Below, piece by piece: positions 8,640 through 18,185 of a stretch of DNA of 64,000 bases. Origin of the DNA: Paraburkholderia ginsengisoli NBRC 100965 (GTDB taxonomy: Bacteria; Pseudomonadota; Gammaproteobacteria; Burkholderiales; Burkholderiaceae); the NCBI RefSeq assembly GCF_000739735.1, contig NZ_BBJF01000005.1, positions 372,001 through 436,000 of the forward strand, in the 5' to 3' direction. Positions within the stretch are counted from its first letter, which is position 1, and each line of letters begins with the position of its first letter. The notes beneath the pieces were generated by a model. The model saw only the letters and a list, made by a program, of their open reading frames with translations. It searched no databases and was not told where the DNA came from. Made by a program: the position numbers and the translations under genes.

Positions 8640-9959
8640 CTATTTTTCAGCGCCGCGCAGCCGGCGATACCAGTTCATCAACGGTGTCGCCGACACGCCG
8701 TGGATCACCACCGACGCCGCGATCACCGCGAGCGTCAGCGGCATCAGTGGCACGACGTCGTCCGCGTTGCCGTGTTCGAGCGCGAACGCCAGGTAGTAGA
8801 ACGAACCGATGCCGCGTATGCCGAACCAGCTCATCAGACGCCGCTGCGCGGGCGTCGCGCTCGATCCGATCAGCGACAGCTCCACCGACACCGGCCGTAC
8901 GATCACGAACAGCGCAACGCACAGCGCAACCGTTTGCCAGGTGAAGAGCGACGTGTGGATGGTGGCGAGCACATTGCCGACCATCGCCATCACGGCGACC
9001 TCGGCGATGCTTTCGAGTTCGATCGTGAAGCCGAGCACCGACTCCGTGATGTACGCATGCGCTTTGCTCGGATTGGACGCTGTCGCTTCGACGTTCTGCG
9101 AATCGACCGTGCCCAGCGTTTCGCGCGGCGACTGGCCGCCGCTCGCGCGATGCTCGACGCGGCGCATCGCAACGCCCGCCGCGAATACCGCGAGAAAGCC
9201 ATACGTGTGCGCGAGTTGCGCGGCGCCGAACGACAGTTCGATCAGCCCGAGCGCGAAAAAGCCTTCGAGGCCCAGCGCCTGAGCATGACGCGTACGCAGC
9301 CATGCCACCGCATGCGTGGTCGCCCAGCCGAGCGCGCCGCCGATCGCGATCGCGCCCGCCACCCCCCAAACCATGCCGGCGACGAGTTTCAGATTCAGCA
9401 ACTCGGCGCCCTGACCGGCGGGCGCCGCGCACAGCGCGAGGCCGAGCATCGCGAAGGGCAGCGCAATGCCGTCGTTCAGGCCGCCTTCGCCGGACAGCGC
9501 GAAGCGCAGCAGGTCGTGATCGCCCGGGTTGTGCACCTGCACGTCGTGCGCGAGCACGGGATCGGTCGGCGCGAGGATCGATGCGAGCAGCAAAGCCGGC
9601 CCCCAGCCGAGTTGCAGAACGTACACCCCGAACAGCGTCAGCAAGGGGATGGTCGCCAGCATCGCGAGAAAGCCGAGGCGCAACGGGACGGTCCACAGTT
9701 TTTCCAGCACGCCGAGGCGCAGGCGCAAGCCGATCGCGAACAGCGAGACCAGCAGCGCGATTTCGGTGATGGTGCGCAGCAGATGCGCATCGGCGACCAT
9801 GTCGAGGCGCAATAGCGCGACGCCGGGCAAGCCGAGCGCATAGCCGATCGCGAGATAGAACATCGCGGCGCTGACGGGCAGGCGTCGCAGTGTCGTGGCC
9901 GCGAGACCCATGAACACGAGCACGGCGCCGACGATGAGAAACCACAATGTTTCGCGCAT
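8640..9959 (-). CDS. Cation/proton antiporter (CPA1 Na+/H+ exchanger family)
   Basis: The 439-residue polytopic membrane protein has about 12 hydrophobic segments. ILAPTDPVLAHDVQV matches the conserved CPA1 ion-binding region, and GEGGLNDGIALPFAMLG follows it. Later come WFGIRGIGSFYYLAFAL and a short basic tail. It would exchange Na+ or K+ for H+ across the inner membrane in pH or salt homeostasis. It appears monocistronic. Ion preference cannot be read from the sequence. Confidence 0.88.
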   Translation of the reverse strand: MRETLWFLIVGAVLVFMGLAATTLRRLPVSAAMFYLAIGYALGLPGVALLRLDMVADAHLLRTITEIALLVSLFAIGLRLRLGVLEKLWTVPLRLGFLAMLATIPLLTLFGVYVLQLGWGPALLLASILAPTDPVLAHDVQVHNPGDHDLLRFALSGEGGLNDGIALPFAMLGLALCAAPAGQGAELLNLKLVAGMVWGVAGAIAIGGALGWATTHAVAWLRTRHAQALGLEGFFALGLIELSFGAAQLAHTYGFLAVFAAGVAMRRVEHRASGGQSPRETLGTVDSQNVEATASNPSKAHAYITESVLGFTIELESIAEVAVMAMVGNVLATIHTSLFTWQTVALCVALFVIVRPVSVELSLIGSSATPAQRRLMSWFGIRGIGSFYYLAFALEHGNADDVVPLMPLTLAVIAASVVIHGVSATPLMNWYRRLRGAEK

Positions 9960-10063
9960 GAGCTTCCGAAGAGGGCCGGCGTGCGCTTGCGGAAAGAGGC
10001 GAGGCGCCGGCCGGTTAAAAGAGGCGCGCGCCGGGACGCGTGATGCCGGTTGCGTCAGCTACG

Positions 10064-10474
10064 TCAGGGCGCGCGCCCGAACGCTTCGCGCAGCTTGCGC
10101 TTTGCCTGCTGCAACGTCGCGCGGCGGGTTTTCGGCAGATTCTTGCCGGCGCGATTGATATAGAAATTAAGCATCGACATCGCCGATTGGTACGGCGTGC
10201 CCTTGCGGCGACGGCTCTGCGTCGACGAGCGCTTGAGCGACTGCGCAATTGACTCGGCGCTGCCGGTTTTGAAAATGTCGTGCTGGATATCCATTGCGTC
10301 GCTGGTTTCCATCACATGATGCGACCATTTGCGCGAATGGCGGGCGCCGCCTGCTTTGGCGGTTTTCGCGCGATGCGCGGCATGCGCCTGGGCATGGCGT
10401 TGACGGGGTGGCCGTCCCGACTTGCCGCGCGCGACCGGACGCTTCGATTTGCTACTGGCTTTTCGGGCGGGCAT
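10064..10474 (-). CDS. DUF3175 domain protein
   Basis: The 136-residue basic protein has a Lys/Arg/His-rich, probably disordered N-terminus and a DUF3175-like core (KWSHHVMETSDAMDIQHDIFKTGSAESIAQSLKRS, then SAMSMLNFYINRAGKNL). The family is common in Proteobacteria that also carry PRC-barrel and DUF stress genes, and its function is unknown. It is the first of a run of small stress-type genes reaching to 18757. Confidence 0.8.
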   Translation of the reverse strand: MPARKASSKSKRPVARGKSGRPPRQRHAQAHAAHRAKTAKAGGARHSRKWSHHVMETSDAMDIQHDIFKTGSAESIAQSLKRSSTQSRRRKGTPYQSAMSMLNFYINRAGKNLPKTRRATLQQAKRKLREAFGRAP

Positions 10475-10720
10475 GGTGGTCAGTCCTTATGGGGTTGGAG
10501 GGGCGTCGGCGCGGAGGGCGGCGCGGCGTTGTCGCATCGCTTGCGTCAGGCGTGCGCCAACGCGCAACCCGGAGGGCGCGGTGAATGCGCCGGTAGCCGC
10601 TAGCTGCTCGCGGCATGCCGGCGCGGTGGACGGGCGCGCGTCACTTTCGACGCAACGTCCAACGAAACGTCCAACGCAATGTCCCGCGTATGGCGCGCGC
10701 CCTGCACCAACAGACTGCGC

Positions 10721-11233
10721 TTACAGCTTCAGTCCGCCAGCCTCGGGCGCGTCGGAGGAAGCCGGCGGGATCGGGTCGGTGCCGAGGTCGTCGCGAAGCT
10801 CGTAACGATCGCGAGCCCAGTACGGTTCGCTGCCGTAGTACTGATGCACGGAGGTGGCCCACGTCTGATCCGCCATCGACGGCCAGTGATCCTTGTCGAA
10901 GCCCGGGGCGTTGCGCACGCCTTCCGCGGTCATGTTCAGCACGAAGCACTTCTGCTCGGTATCGAGCGTCAATGCGTGCCACGGAATTGCCAGCAGCTTG
11001 TCGCCGATGCCGAGAAAGCCGCCGCTCGACAGCACCGCATAGGCGATGCGACCGGAGCCGACGTCGAGCATGATGTCCTTGACCTTGCCGACATCCTCGC
11101 CGTCGCTGCTGATCACCTTGTTGCCATCGAGTGTGGCGGCCGCCATCACGTCGGGGCCGGGGCCCTCCGCGGTCATGCTGCCCTTACCGACGATACGTGC
11201 GCCTTGTCCTTGAGTCTGTGTCTGGTTGAGCAT
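10721..11233 (-). CDS. PRC-barrel domain protein
   Basis: The 170-residue protein contains a PRC-barrel (about residues 35-100; NKVISSDGEDVGKVKDIMLDVG, AYAVLSSGGFLGIGDKLLAIPW). The C-terminal tail ends in a Pro/Ala-rich stretch. Stand-alone PRC-barrel proteins of this kind are often induced by stationary phase or stress. GAGGAG precedes the start at 11233. Confidence 0.85.
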   Translation of the reverse strand: MLNQTQTQGQGARIVGKGSMTAEGPGPDVMAAATLDGNKVISSDGEDVGKVKDIMLDVGSGRIAYAVLSSGGFLGIGDKLLAIPWHALTLDTEQKCFVLNMTAEGVRNAPGFDKDHWPSMADQTWATSVHQYYGSEPYWARDRYELRDDLGTDPIPPASSDAPEAGGLKL

Positions 11234-11565
11234 GATGTCACTCCTCTTCAGGTGGATGTACCGAAGACCTGAGCAACGCGCGTTCCTTGCGCGTCTGCAA
11301 GACGCTCAAGGGCGTACGCGCTGCGTGCGCAACCGATACGCAAAAAAGGCTGCGAGCGTGTTTGAAATTATTTCGGCAGGTCGCCTCGTCGAGCCAATGG
11401 ATCGATGTCTGTCGAGCGCGCGTCGATGCCTGCCGATGTTTCGCGTCTCCCGAGCCTCGCGCGGCATAGCCCTTGCTGAGTGATGGATGGACTTCGGCGT
11501 GGCTCGCCGCCATGACGACATGGCGCGATTCCACCACGCTGGCCCATCACTCAAGGGAGACTTTC
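11234..11565. other. Divergent intergenic region, PRC-barrel / Gly-rich secreted protein
   Basis: These 332 bases should hold promoters for both flanking genes. Short ORFs overlap on both strands, but none shows homology or a good ribosome site. Confidence 0.4.
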
Positions 11566-11859
11566 ATGAAATATTCAAAAGCACTGTTGGTATCGGCGCT
11601 CGTCGCCATGTCCACGGCCGCGTTCGCGCAAGCGGGCGGCGGCAACGGCAATGGCGGCGCAGGCGGCACCGGCGGCTCGGGCAACGCGCACGGCGCTGCG
11701 ACGGCCGGCCCGACCACGGGTGGCGATGCGTCGACCGGCGCGACGAGCGCCACGGCGCCCAAGGCGCATTCCATGTCGAAGTCGAAGGCGAAGAAGCCGA
11801 TGAACGATTCGACCAATATGCCCGGCGCCAATGCGAGCAGCGATACGAAGGGGCAGTAA
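11566..11859 (+). CDS. Small secreted Gly/Ala/Ser-rich protein
   Basis: The 97-residue product has a clear Sec signal peptide (MKYSKALLVSALVAMSTAAFAQA, cut after AFA). A low-complexity mature part follows (GGNGNGGAGGTGGSG, then KAHSMSKSKAKKPMNDS). The start at 11566 follows AAGGGAGA. Such proteins are widespread in Paraburkholderia and have no assigned function. The mature protein is probably disordered in the periplasm. Confidence 0.7.
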   Translation: MKYSKALLVSALVAMSTAAFAQAGGGNGNGGAGGTGGSGNAHGAATAGPTTGGDASTGATSATAPKAHSMSKSKAKKPMNDSTNMPGANASSDTKGQ

Positions 11860-12198
11860 GCCTCGGCGTGTCGAACGACTGCCGGGTTGCGCGCGTGGGC
11901 GTGCGCGCGTGAGCCGATCGATCGCAGATGGATCGGCGGAGTAGTCGGTTTCGAGCAAGTGCGGATCGGTGCGCGCCTCGCGTCGATCCGTTTGAGTCCG
12001 GTCCGAACCCGCTATGGACATGCAGGCGGATGTCCGAGGCGGAAGCTGTAGTAGCAGTGATGTGAACACCGACGCAGGCGCGGCATAACGAAGCGCCGCT
12101 TTGGCTGAATCGATGCAAGGGAGCATGCGCTCCAGCGCTCATCACGAGTTGCGCGCGAACGACGCGCATGCGGCGCTTGCCGCGCGGGGGAATCGATT
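11860..12198. other. Intergenic region without recognised features
   Basis: No ORF with credible homology, RNA gene or strong terminator was recognised between the secreted protein and the next small gene. Confidence 0.4.
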
Positions 12199-12495
12199 GT
12201 GGCGAACAGAATCCATTATCAGGTGAACATTTGCGGCGGCGACTTTACGCACGTGCGCGAATGCTTTCGCAACTGGAAGTCGGAGCCGCTCGTCTATCGC
12301 AGGCATCAACGGATGTTCGAGGGCAAGCAGGAAGTGCGGCGATTGTCGGAGCGGGTGTTCGATAACGGCGAAGCCGCGCATGAAGCGCTCGAGCGCGTGT
12401 GCGAGCCGGGCGACCCGTACGCGCTCGCGGCGCCGATACGCGACGGCGAGCGCGCAATGTGGCTCGTGATGGCCGCGTTCGACGAGGAAGGGTGA
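12199..12495 (+). CDS. Small conserved hypothetical protein
   Basis: The 98-residue product begins at GTG 12199, preceded by a GGGGG tract 4 nt upstream of the start region. It reads VANRIHYQVNICGGDFTHVRECFRNWKSEPLVYRRHQ and ends AMWLVMAAFDEEG. No domain is recognised. Codon pattern and composition agree with neighbouring genes. It is divergent in layout from the topoisomerase that converges from the right. Confidence 0.5.
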   Translation: MANRIHYQVNICGGDFTHVRECFRNWKSEPLVYRRHQRMFEGKQEVRRLSERVFDNGEAAHEALERVCEPGDPYALAAPIRDGERAMWLVMAAFDEEG

Positions 12496-12649
12496 GGGGC
12501 GGCGCACGCGTCGTTCGTTGGGACGGCACGCACACACATCGTGGCGCTGCCTGTTTCTTATCTACACCACCCCATAGTCTTTTTGATTTAGCGACGTCTT
12601 CAACGATGAAGCGCGCATTGCGCGGATAGTTTCCGCCGCGCTCATTCGG

Positions 12650-13987
12650 TCACGCTCGATGAGCGGCCCGCTTCACATCACTCGCGGCATCGACGGCGCT
12701 CATACCGGCAGTCCGTCGCGCGGAGCGTGCCCGTTTGGCATTCGCTTTTGCGCCGGCTTTCTCGGCGGCCGCCGCATTGCGCCCCACGCGCGACTTTTTC
12801 AGCAAGCTGGTGAGCGAGCCGTCGATACTCTCCGCCACCGCCGACTCACGTACCTTGCGGCCCTTCGCCCCCGCCTGACGCGCCAGTTTCGCGGCGCGCT
12901 TTTCCGCGTGAGCGAGCAGCGCGGCGAACGCCACTTCATCCACTCTGAGCCCGCGACGTGACTGACCCGGCGGCAAACTTTGCAATTCATCCGCCTCGAA
13001 CGCGCTGATCACCGTCGGATGAATGTAGCAACGCCGGCACACCGCCGGCGTATTGCGCAGCAGCGTCGCGACGTCCTTCACCGTGGCGACGAGATGGCGG
13101 CGCGCTTCCGCTGCGCTGCTGCACATCAGCCGCCGCAGCGCCGCGAGCGCGTACACGCTCCCGGCCCACGTCCGATAGTCTTTCGCGGTGAAGTCCGCGT
13201 CGCTCGCACGACGCAGATAGTCGTTGATGTCGGCCGAGCCGACGGTGCGGCGCGTGCCGTCATCGTCGAGATACTGGAACAGATCGTGGCCCGGCAGTTC
13301 GGCGCAGCGACGCACGATGCGCATGATGCGCGGATTGTCGACCGTGACGTCGTGTTCGATACCGCTCTTGCCGCGAAACCGGAAGCGCACCTGTCCGGCT
13401 TCGATCTTCACATGCTTCTTGCGCAGCGTCGTCAATCCGTACGACTGATTATCGCGCGCATATTCGACACTGCCGATACGGATCAGCGTCGTGTCGAGCA
13501 ACTGCACGATCGCCGCGATCACCTTATCGCACGGCATGCCCGGCAGCTTGAGGTCACGGGCGACGCGTGCGCGAATGCGTGGCAGCGCGCGGCCGAACTC
13601 GGCCATGCGCTCGTATTTGTCGGCGTCGCGCGTCTCGCGCCAGCGCGGGTGATAGCGGTACTGCTTGCGACCGCGTGCGTCGCGGCCGGTCGCCTGGATG
13701 TGGCCGCGCGGATCGGGGCAGATCCACACGTCTTCGTACGCGGGCGGAATGGCTAGCGCATTGATGCGCTGAATGTCGTCCTGATCGTCGATGCGCTTGC
13801 CGCTCGCATCGAAATAGACGAAGCCGTCCTTGTCGCGCTTGCGTGTGTAGCCCGGCTTGGTGTCGTCGGCGTGCCGCAGACCTGGCGGCATCGCAGCGGG
13901 CGCCGATGGCTTCGCGGAATCGTCCGCGGGATTCGCAGGTTGCGCGGATTCGGCACGGCGTGCGCTCGGTTGGGTCGTGGCGGCCAT
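12650..13987 (-). CDS. Type IB DNA topoisomerase
   Basis: The 445-residue enzyme relaxes supercoils by nicking and rejoining one strand through a 3'-phosphotyrosine. N-terminal topoisomerase IB domain signatures include GYTRKRDKDGFVYFDASGKRI and GRKQYRYHPRWRETRDADKYERM. The catalytic core includes RIGSVEYARDNQSYGLTTL and DFTAKDYRTWAGSV. The likely nucleophile Tyr is in LLRNTPAVCRRCYIHP. A Lys/Ala-rich C-terminal tail follows. ATG 13987 is chosen because the family pattern begins shortly after it. The ORF runs about 76 codons further upstream without homology. It sits in a block of stress-type genes, as bacterial TopIB genes often do. Confidence 0.92.
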   Translation of the reverse strand: MAATTQPSARRAESAQPANPADDSAKPSAPAAMPPGLRHADDTKPGYTRKRDKDGFVYFDASGKRIDDQDDIQRINALAIPPAYEDVWICPDPRGHIQATGRDARGRKQYRYHPRWRETRDADKYERMAEFGRALPRIRARVARDLKLPGMPCDKVIAAIVQLLDTTLIRIGSVEYARDNQSYGLTTLRKKHVKIEAGQVRFRFRGKSGIEHDVTVDNPRIMRIVRRCAELPGHDLFQYLDDDGTRRTVGSADINDYLRRASDADFTAKDYRTWAGSVYALAALRRLMCSSAAEARRHLVATVKDVATLLRNTPAVCRRCYIHPTVISAFEADELQSLPPGQSRRGLRVDEVAFAALLAHAEKRAAKLARQAGAKGRKVRESAVAESIDGSLTSLLKKSRVGRNAAAAEKAGAKANAKRARSARRTAGMSAVDAASDVKRAAHRA

Positions 13988-14204
13988 TGTTGCAGGTAGA
14001 AGTTTCAAGCATGAGGCGCGCTTGGCGCCGACGATTCGCTGGAAGCAAAGCCGATGCCCAACGTCGCGCGATGCGCAGCGTGCGCGCGTGCGGCGCAAGC
14101 GCAATGCGAGCGGAACAGTCCTTGCGAAGTGAAGCGTGTGATGAACAGCGACCCCGCATTCATCAATAGATCGACCAGCGATCAACCCAGCCAAGGAGAG
14201 CACC

Positions 14205-14546
14205 ATGAGCAGCACACTGAATCCCGATGAAGAGCCGCAACAGGTGGTGAAGGAAACGTCCGGTACGACCGGCGCGCTCGGTCCGAGCGATTCGTCCGAT
14301 AGCGGCAGCGACGTCGCCGGTGCAAAGCGTCATGTGTTCGACGTCGATTCGGAACTGGACAATCACGCCCTAGAAACGGGCGATACCGAACTCGGCAGCG
14401 ACACCGATCGTGCCGGCACCGGCGAACGCGCGGCAGCCGACGGCGATTCGACGCTGAATGCCGACAGCGACATCGAGCCGGATCGGATCATCGATCCGCT
14501 CGCCTCGGATGACGACGGTCTCGACGACGACCCCAACGGTCTGTGA
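14205..14546 (+). CDS. Small, very acidic hypothetical protein
   Basis: The 113-residue product is rich in Asp, Glu, Ser and Thr (DVDSELDNHALETGDTELGSDTD, then DPLASDDDGLDDDPNGL) and is probably intrinsically disordered. The start at 14205 follows AAGGAG. No domain is recognised. It lies between topoisomerase IB and the PfpI-like gene in the stress cluster. Confidence 0.6.
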   Translation: MSSTLNPDEEPQQVVKETSGTTGALGPSDSSDSGSDVAGAKRHVFDVDSELDNHALETGDTELGSDTDRAGTGERAAADGDSTLNADSDIEPDRIIDPLASDDDGLDDDPNGL

Positions 14547-14655
14547 GACGCGGGGAATTCGACGGGCACGTCTTTTGCTCAATCACGAGGTAATGAGAGC
14601 ACGGGGCCGCACTGCATCACGCGCGGCTCCCGCATTCAAACGAAGGAGAGCACGC

Positions 14656-15207
14656 ATGGCAGGCGAACTGAACGGTTACAAGGTAGCGGTACTCGCGGTG
14701 GATGGTTTCGAACAGGCGGAACTGGTCGAGCCCAAGCGCGCACTCTCGGAAGCGGGCGCGACAGTGCATGTGATTTCGGAGAAGGCCGGCAAGATTCAGG
14801 GCTTCAAGCACGTCGACAAGGGCGACACGGTCGCGGTCGACGCGACCTTCGACAACGCGCGCCCCGATGACTACGACGCGGTCGTATTGCCCGGCGGCGT
14901 GGTGAACGGCGACGCGATTCGCCTGCTGCCGCAAGCGCAGGCCTTCATCAAAGCGGCCGACAACGCGAAGAAGCCGATCGCGGTGATCTGTCATGGCGGG
15001 TGGCTGCCGGTGTCGGCGGGCATCATCAAGGGACGTACGCTGACGAGCTGGCCGAGCCTGCAGGACGACATTCGCAACGCGGGCGGCACGTGGGTGGATC
15101 AGGAAGTGGTCGAGGACGGCAATCTGATTTCGAGCCGCAAACCGGATGACCTGCCTGCTTTTAACAAGGCGCTGATCGCGCAACTGTCGAAGCGCAAGGC
15201 GGCCTGA
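14656..15207 (+). CDS. Type 1 glutamine amidotransferase-like protein (PfpI/DJ-1 family)
   Basis: The 183-residue protein has the DJ-1/PfpI fold. VAVLAVDGFEQAELVEP carries the conserved Glu, VLPGGVVNGD follows, and the nucleophile elbow AVICHGGW carries the reactive Cys. Family members act as protein/nucleotide deglycases, chaperones or peptidases, mostly under stress. AAGGAG precedes ATG 14656. A longer upstream extension has no homology. Confidence 0.9.
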   Translation: MAGELNGYKVAVLAVDGFEQAELVEPKRALSEAGATVHVISEKAGKIQGFKHVDKGDTVAVDATFDNARPDDYDAVVLPGGVVNGDAIRLLPQAQAFIKAADNAKKPIAVICHGGWLPVSAGIIKGRTLTSWPSLQDDIRNAGGTWVDQEVVEDGNLISSRKPDDLPAFNKALIAQLSKRKAA

Positions 15208-15317
15208 GTGGAGCGGATGAACGAGACGCGGCATGGGAACGCGAGGCTGTGCGAAACATCTGCCGCGACTCGTCGCTCGACTGGGCTCCGGCGCCGTGGC
15301 CAACAGGGAGAAAATGC

Positions 15318-15881
15318 ATGAAATTCCGGTATTCCCTACAAGTGATGACGTTCGCGCTGGGTTTGAGCGCCGCGTCGATCGGCGTGGTTCACGCACAAGC
15401 GAGCGATGCGCCTGCAAGCGAAGCGCCGGTCAGCGGCACGAAGCTCTCGCCGGCCGACCAGCAGTTCGTGCAGGACGCGTCGACCTCGGACGCGACCGAA
15501 ATCGCGGCCAGCAAGATCGCGCTGAAAAATTCCAGCGATCCGCACGTGCGCAAGTTCGCGCAACAGATGATCACGGACCATACGAAGCTTTCGCATGGGA
15601 TGGCGGCGCTGGTGTCGAAGAAGGGCTTCACGACGACGCCGTCCGCGGATTCGGCGCTGGTCGGCAAACTGCAAACGCTCAAGGGCAAGGAGTTCGATCA
15701 GGCCTACGTCGAGCAGATCGGCGTGGAAGCCCATCAGCGCGCGGTCGATCTGTTCGAGCGCGAAAGCCAGAGCGGCACCGACTCGCAACTGAAGGCCGCC
15801 GCCGCGAAGGCGCTGCCGATCATCAAACACCACCTCGCCATGGCGCAGCAACTCGCCGGCGACATGAAGGGTTCGTCATGA
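15318..15881 (+). CDS. DUF4142 domain exported protein
   Basis: The 187-residue protein has a Sec signal peptide (MKFRYSLQVMTFALGLSAASIGVVHAQA). A ferritin-like four-helix DUF4142 domain follows (ADQQFVQDASTSDATEIAASKIAL, VRKFAQQMITDHTKLSHGM, LPIIKHHLAMAQQL). It is presumed periplasmic. It overlaps the next gene by 4 bp (ATGA), so the two are probably cotranscribed. Confidence 0.88.
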   Translation: MKFRYSLQVMTFALGLSAASIGVVHAQASDAPASEAPVSGTKLSPADQQFVQDASTSDATEIAASKIALKNSSDPHVRKFAQQMITDHTKLSHGMAALVSKKGFTTTPSADSALVGKLQTLKGKEFDQAYVEQIGVEAHQRAVDLFERESQSGTDSQLKAAAAKALPIIKHHLAMAQQLAGDMKGSS

Positions 15882-16222
15882 ACGCGATTTTGCCGCGGCC
15901 GGCCTATGAGGATTCGCTTATGCAGATCAATTTCCCGGACGACAAGCCCGCCTTCGACGGCTCGAATCTGACCGTGCGCTTCATGGCGCGGGTGGATGGC
16001 GAGCCGGTGGTGTGCGCCATCACGGCCGAGGCGCTGGAAGATCATTTCGGCGCGGATTCCGCGCTGGAGTCCACGTTGATGACAGCCTTCGACAAGGGCC
16101 TTCACCGCATCCGTTCGGTCTGCGCGGAAGCGCTCGACCAGAATCACGGCGAAGGCGTAGTGTTGCATAGCGGACTGTTCAGAGTGGAAGGCATGGAACC
16201 TGATCGCGGCGCCACGGCGTAG
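15878..16222 (+). CDS. DUF1488 family protein
   Basis: The 114-residue protein resembles DUF1488: NLTVRFMARVDGEPVVCAITAEALEDHFGAD and FDKGLHRIRSVCAEALDQN. The family is small, cytosolic and uncharacterised. The start overlaps the stop of the DUF4142 gene as ATGA. An internal Met (15920) could be an alternative start nearer to the conserved part. Confidence 0.75.
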   Translation: MNAILPRPAYEDSLMQINFPDDKPAFDGSNLTVRFMARVDGEPVVCAITAEALEDHFGADSALESTLMTAFDKGLHRIRSVCAEALDQNHGEGVVLHSGLFRVEGMEPDRGATA

Positions 16223-16316
16223 TGCCGGCGCATGTCGTCGTGCGAGCGCGCGTGCCGCGCATGCAACGGCGGCGGCATGGTCCGCCAACGCCATTTCAAC
16301 GATGCAAGGAGGCCTC

Positions 16317-16898
16317 ATGTCACTCATCGTCGCAGCACGTTTTACGACTTTTCCCGCCGGCGAAGAGGCGGCGCAAAAGTTATTCAACGCAGGGTTCGTC
16401 GAAGAAGACGTGACGCTGTTTTTCGTCAATCCGCGCGGCCAGCATGCACGTTATCCGATTGGCGGCGACACCGGCACCGATCCCGGCGCGAAGAAAGCGC
16501 CCAAAGGCGCCGGTCTCGGCGTCACGCTCGGGGCGGTGCTTGGGGCGGTGGTGGGCGTGGCGATTTTCGCTGCGTTCTCCGCGCCGATTATCGTGTCGCT
16601 GATCGCAGCTGGTGTCGGCGCCTATGTCGGCTCGCTGGTCGGCGCAATGGCGGCCACGCGCGAAACCGGCAAGTCGGGCCATCATCTGGCGTTTCATGAA
16701 GAGGCACGCGATTCGGGCGTGCTGGTCGCCGTGCACGTGTCGCCGGACAATCAGTTCGACGCCGCGCGCGTGTTGCGTGAAGCCGGCGGCGTTGCGATCG
16801 AACGGGCGAGTGGGCGCTGGCAGCAAGGGCGCTGGGCCGACTTCGATCCGTTGAAGACGCCGGAACCGCTCAACGAATACAGCGAGAAGCACGCCTGA
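16317..16898 (+). CDS. Glycine-zipper membrane protein, stress type
   Basis: The 193-residue protein has an N-terminal alpha/beta part (VAARFTTFPAGEEAAQKLFNAGF), then two Gly-rich hydrophobic helices (GLGVTLGAVLGAVVGVAIFAAF, GVGAYVGSLVGAMAAT). A C-terminal repeat of the first fold follows (VLVAVHVSPDNQFDAARVLREAGG). This resembles general-stress flavin-like/glycine-zipper proteins of unknown function. The start at 16317 follows AAGGAGG. A strong terminator follows. Confidence 0.7.
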   Translation: MSLIVAARFTTFPAGEEAAQKLFNAGFVEEDVTLFFVNPRGQHARYPIGGDTGTDPGAKKAPKGAGLGVTLGAVLGAVVGVAIFAAFSAPIIVSLIAAGVGAYVGSLVGAMAATRETGKSGHHLAFHEEARDSGVLVAVHVSPDNQFDAARVLREAGGVAIERASGRWQQGRWADFDPLKTPEPLNEYSEKHA

Positions 16899-16936
16899 GT
16901 TTTTTAGTTCCGTTCGCGATGCGGTGAATGGCGGAA

Positions 16937-16970
16937 GCAAAACGGCCCGACGTTTGTCGGGCCGTTTTGC
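16937..16970 (+). terminator. Intrinsic terminator after the glycine-zipper gene
   Basis: A 15-bp perfect stem pairs 16937-16951 (GCAAAACGGCCCGAC) with 16956-16970 around a 4-nt loop. The T-rich 3' arm continues into TTTG. The symmetric A/T arms suggest it works in both directions. Confidence 0.85.
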
Positions 16971-17068
16971 TTTGATTGATCGCGAGAGGTGGCGATGCGA
17001 TGGTTGCGAGGCACGGGTGTAATTAAAGCGGCGGGAATGCGCGTTGCCTCGAAACCTTTAAAAAGCCT

Positions 17069-17323
17069 TCACACCCAGATTTGTCGACGCGCACCTTGTT
17101 GCGGCTGGGTCGTCGGCGCCATCTGACGTTCGCCACGCGTCGGCGTCGGCTCGCATGACGCGGGCAAGAGGCCGTCGCGCGCTGTTCCGCACGAGGACAT
17201 CGTCGCCTGTGCATTGGCCGGCGACGCGTCGGCCGATGGCAGGTCGTCGCGAATCTGCATCACGGTGGCGGACGAGACGACCGCGACGGCGGCGAGAAAT
17301 GCCGTGCTGCTGAACTTCTTCAT
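17069..17323 (-). CDS. Small exported hypothetical protein
   Basis: The 84-residue product starts MKKFSSTAFLAAVAVVSSATV, a signal-like hydrophobic N-terminus. A short mature part follows with two Cys (SSCGTARDGLLPASCEP) and a Gln/Arg-rich tail. CAGGGAG lies upstream of the start at 17323. No family is recognised. The longer in-frame ORF upstream shows no homology. Confidence 0.5.
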   Translation of the reverse strand: MKKFSSTAFLAAVAVVSSATVMQIRDDLPSADASPANAQATMSSCGTARDGLLPASCEPTPTRGERQMAPTTQPQQGARRQIWV

Positions 17324-17706
17324 ATAGGGCTCCCTGTCGTTATTGCCTGCCATTGTTTTCAAAGCCTTTGGCAAGTCTTGCCGTGTGTCGCCGCGTGCAT
17401 TGCACGACGCGGGCTCGGCGACTACAAAAGCAACTGGCATGCCATTCACACAAGCCCCGCCAGGCGGGACATCGAGGCCCATGGAAGCACAAGCCGGCGC
17501 GCAACATTTACGCGCATCTGCAAGATTGGCGCGGTTTCGTGACGCGCCGCGACAAATCTTGAAAGAACATCGGGCCGGGCACGGCTCCTGCGAATACAAC
17601 GACGAACCCCGTTGCCATCGACAACCGATGCGTGACCCGTGCAACGCAAACGCACGCAGAGGCTGGCAGCGGATTCCACGATCAACGAAACCCCTGGAGG
17701 TATTGA
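17324..17706. other. Intergenic region upstream of the DUF2383 gene
   Basis: These 383 bases separate divergent genes and must hold both promoters. No supported coding or RNA feature is seen. CTGGAGG at the right edge is the ribosome site of the next gene. Confidence 0.4.
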
Positions 17707-18156
17707 ATGGCTACGAACGTTATTTCCGTGCTGAACGATCTGGTCGAAACGTCGAAGGATGGCGAGAAGGGCTTTCGCAAAGCAGCGGAAGACGCGCATG
17801 ACGCGCAACTGAAGACGATGTTCCTGTCGCGCGCGGAAGACTGCTCGCGCGGCGCACGCGAACTGCAGGACGCGGTTCAGAGCCTCGGCGGCAAACCCGA
17901 GACGGGCGGCAGCATGAGCGGTGCGCTGCATCGCGGTTGGGTGGACGTGAAGTCGGCGGTGACCGATCGCAGCGATCACGAGATCCTCGCCGAATGCGAA
18001 AAGGGCGAAGATGTCGCGAAGAAGCGCTATCACGACGCGCTCGAAAAGGACTTGCCGGTGGACGTGCGCGCGATCGTCGAACGTCAGTATCAGGGCGTGC
18101 TGCAGAACCATGATCGCGTGCGCGATTTGCGCGATCAGTACGCGAGCCGCGCTTAA
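17707..18156 (+). CDS. DUF2383 / PA2169-type four-helix-bundle protein
   Basis: The 149-residue protein is predicted to be all helical. It reads VISVLNDLVETSKDGEKGFRKAAEDAHD near the start and ends VRAIVERQYQGVLQNHDRVRDLRDQY. It matches the ferritin-like DUF2383/PA2169 family, which is linked to stress and stationary phase but has no defined reaction. CTGGAGG lies just ahead of the start. Confidence 0.85.
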   Translation: MATNVISVLNDLVETSKDGEKGFRKAAEDAHDAQLKTMFLSRAEDCSRGARELQDAVQSLGGKPETGGSMSGALHRGWVDVKSAVTDRSDHEILAECEKGEDVAKKRYHDALEKDLPVDVRAIVERQYQGVLQNHDRVRDLRDQYASRA

Positions 18157-18185
18157 CATCAGCGCTGTTGCTGGATGCGGTTAGG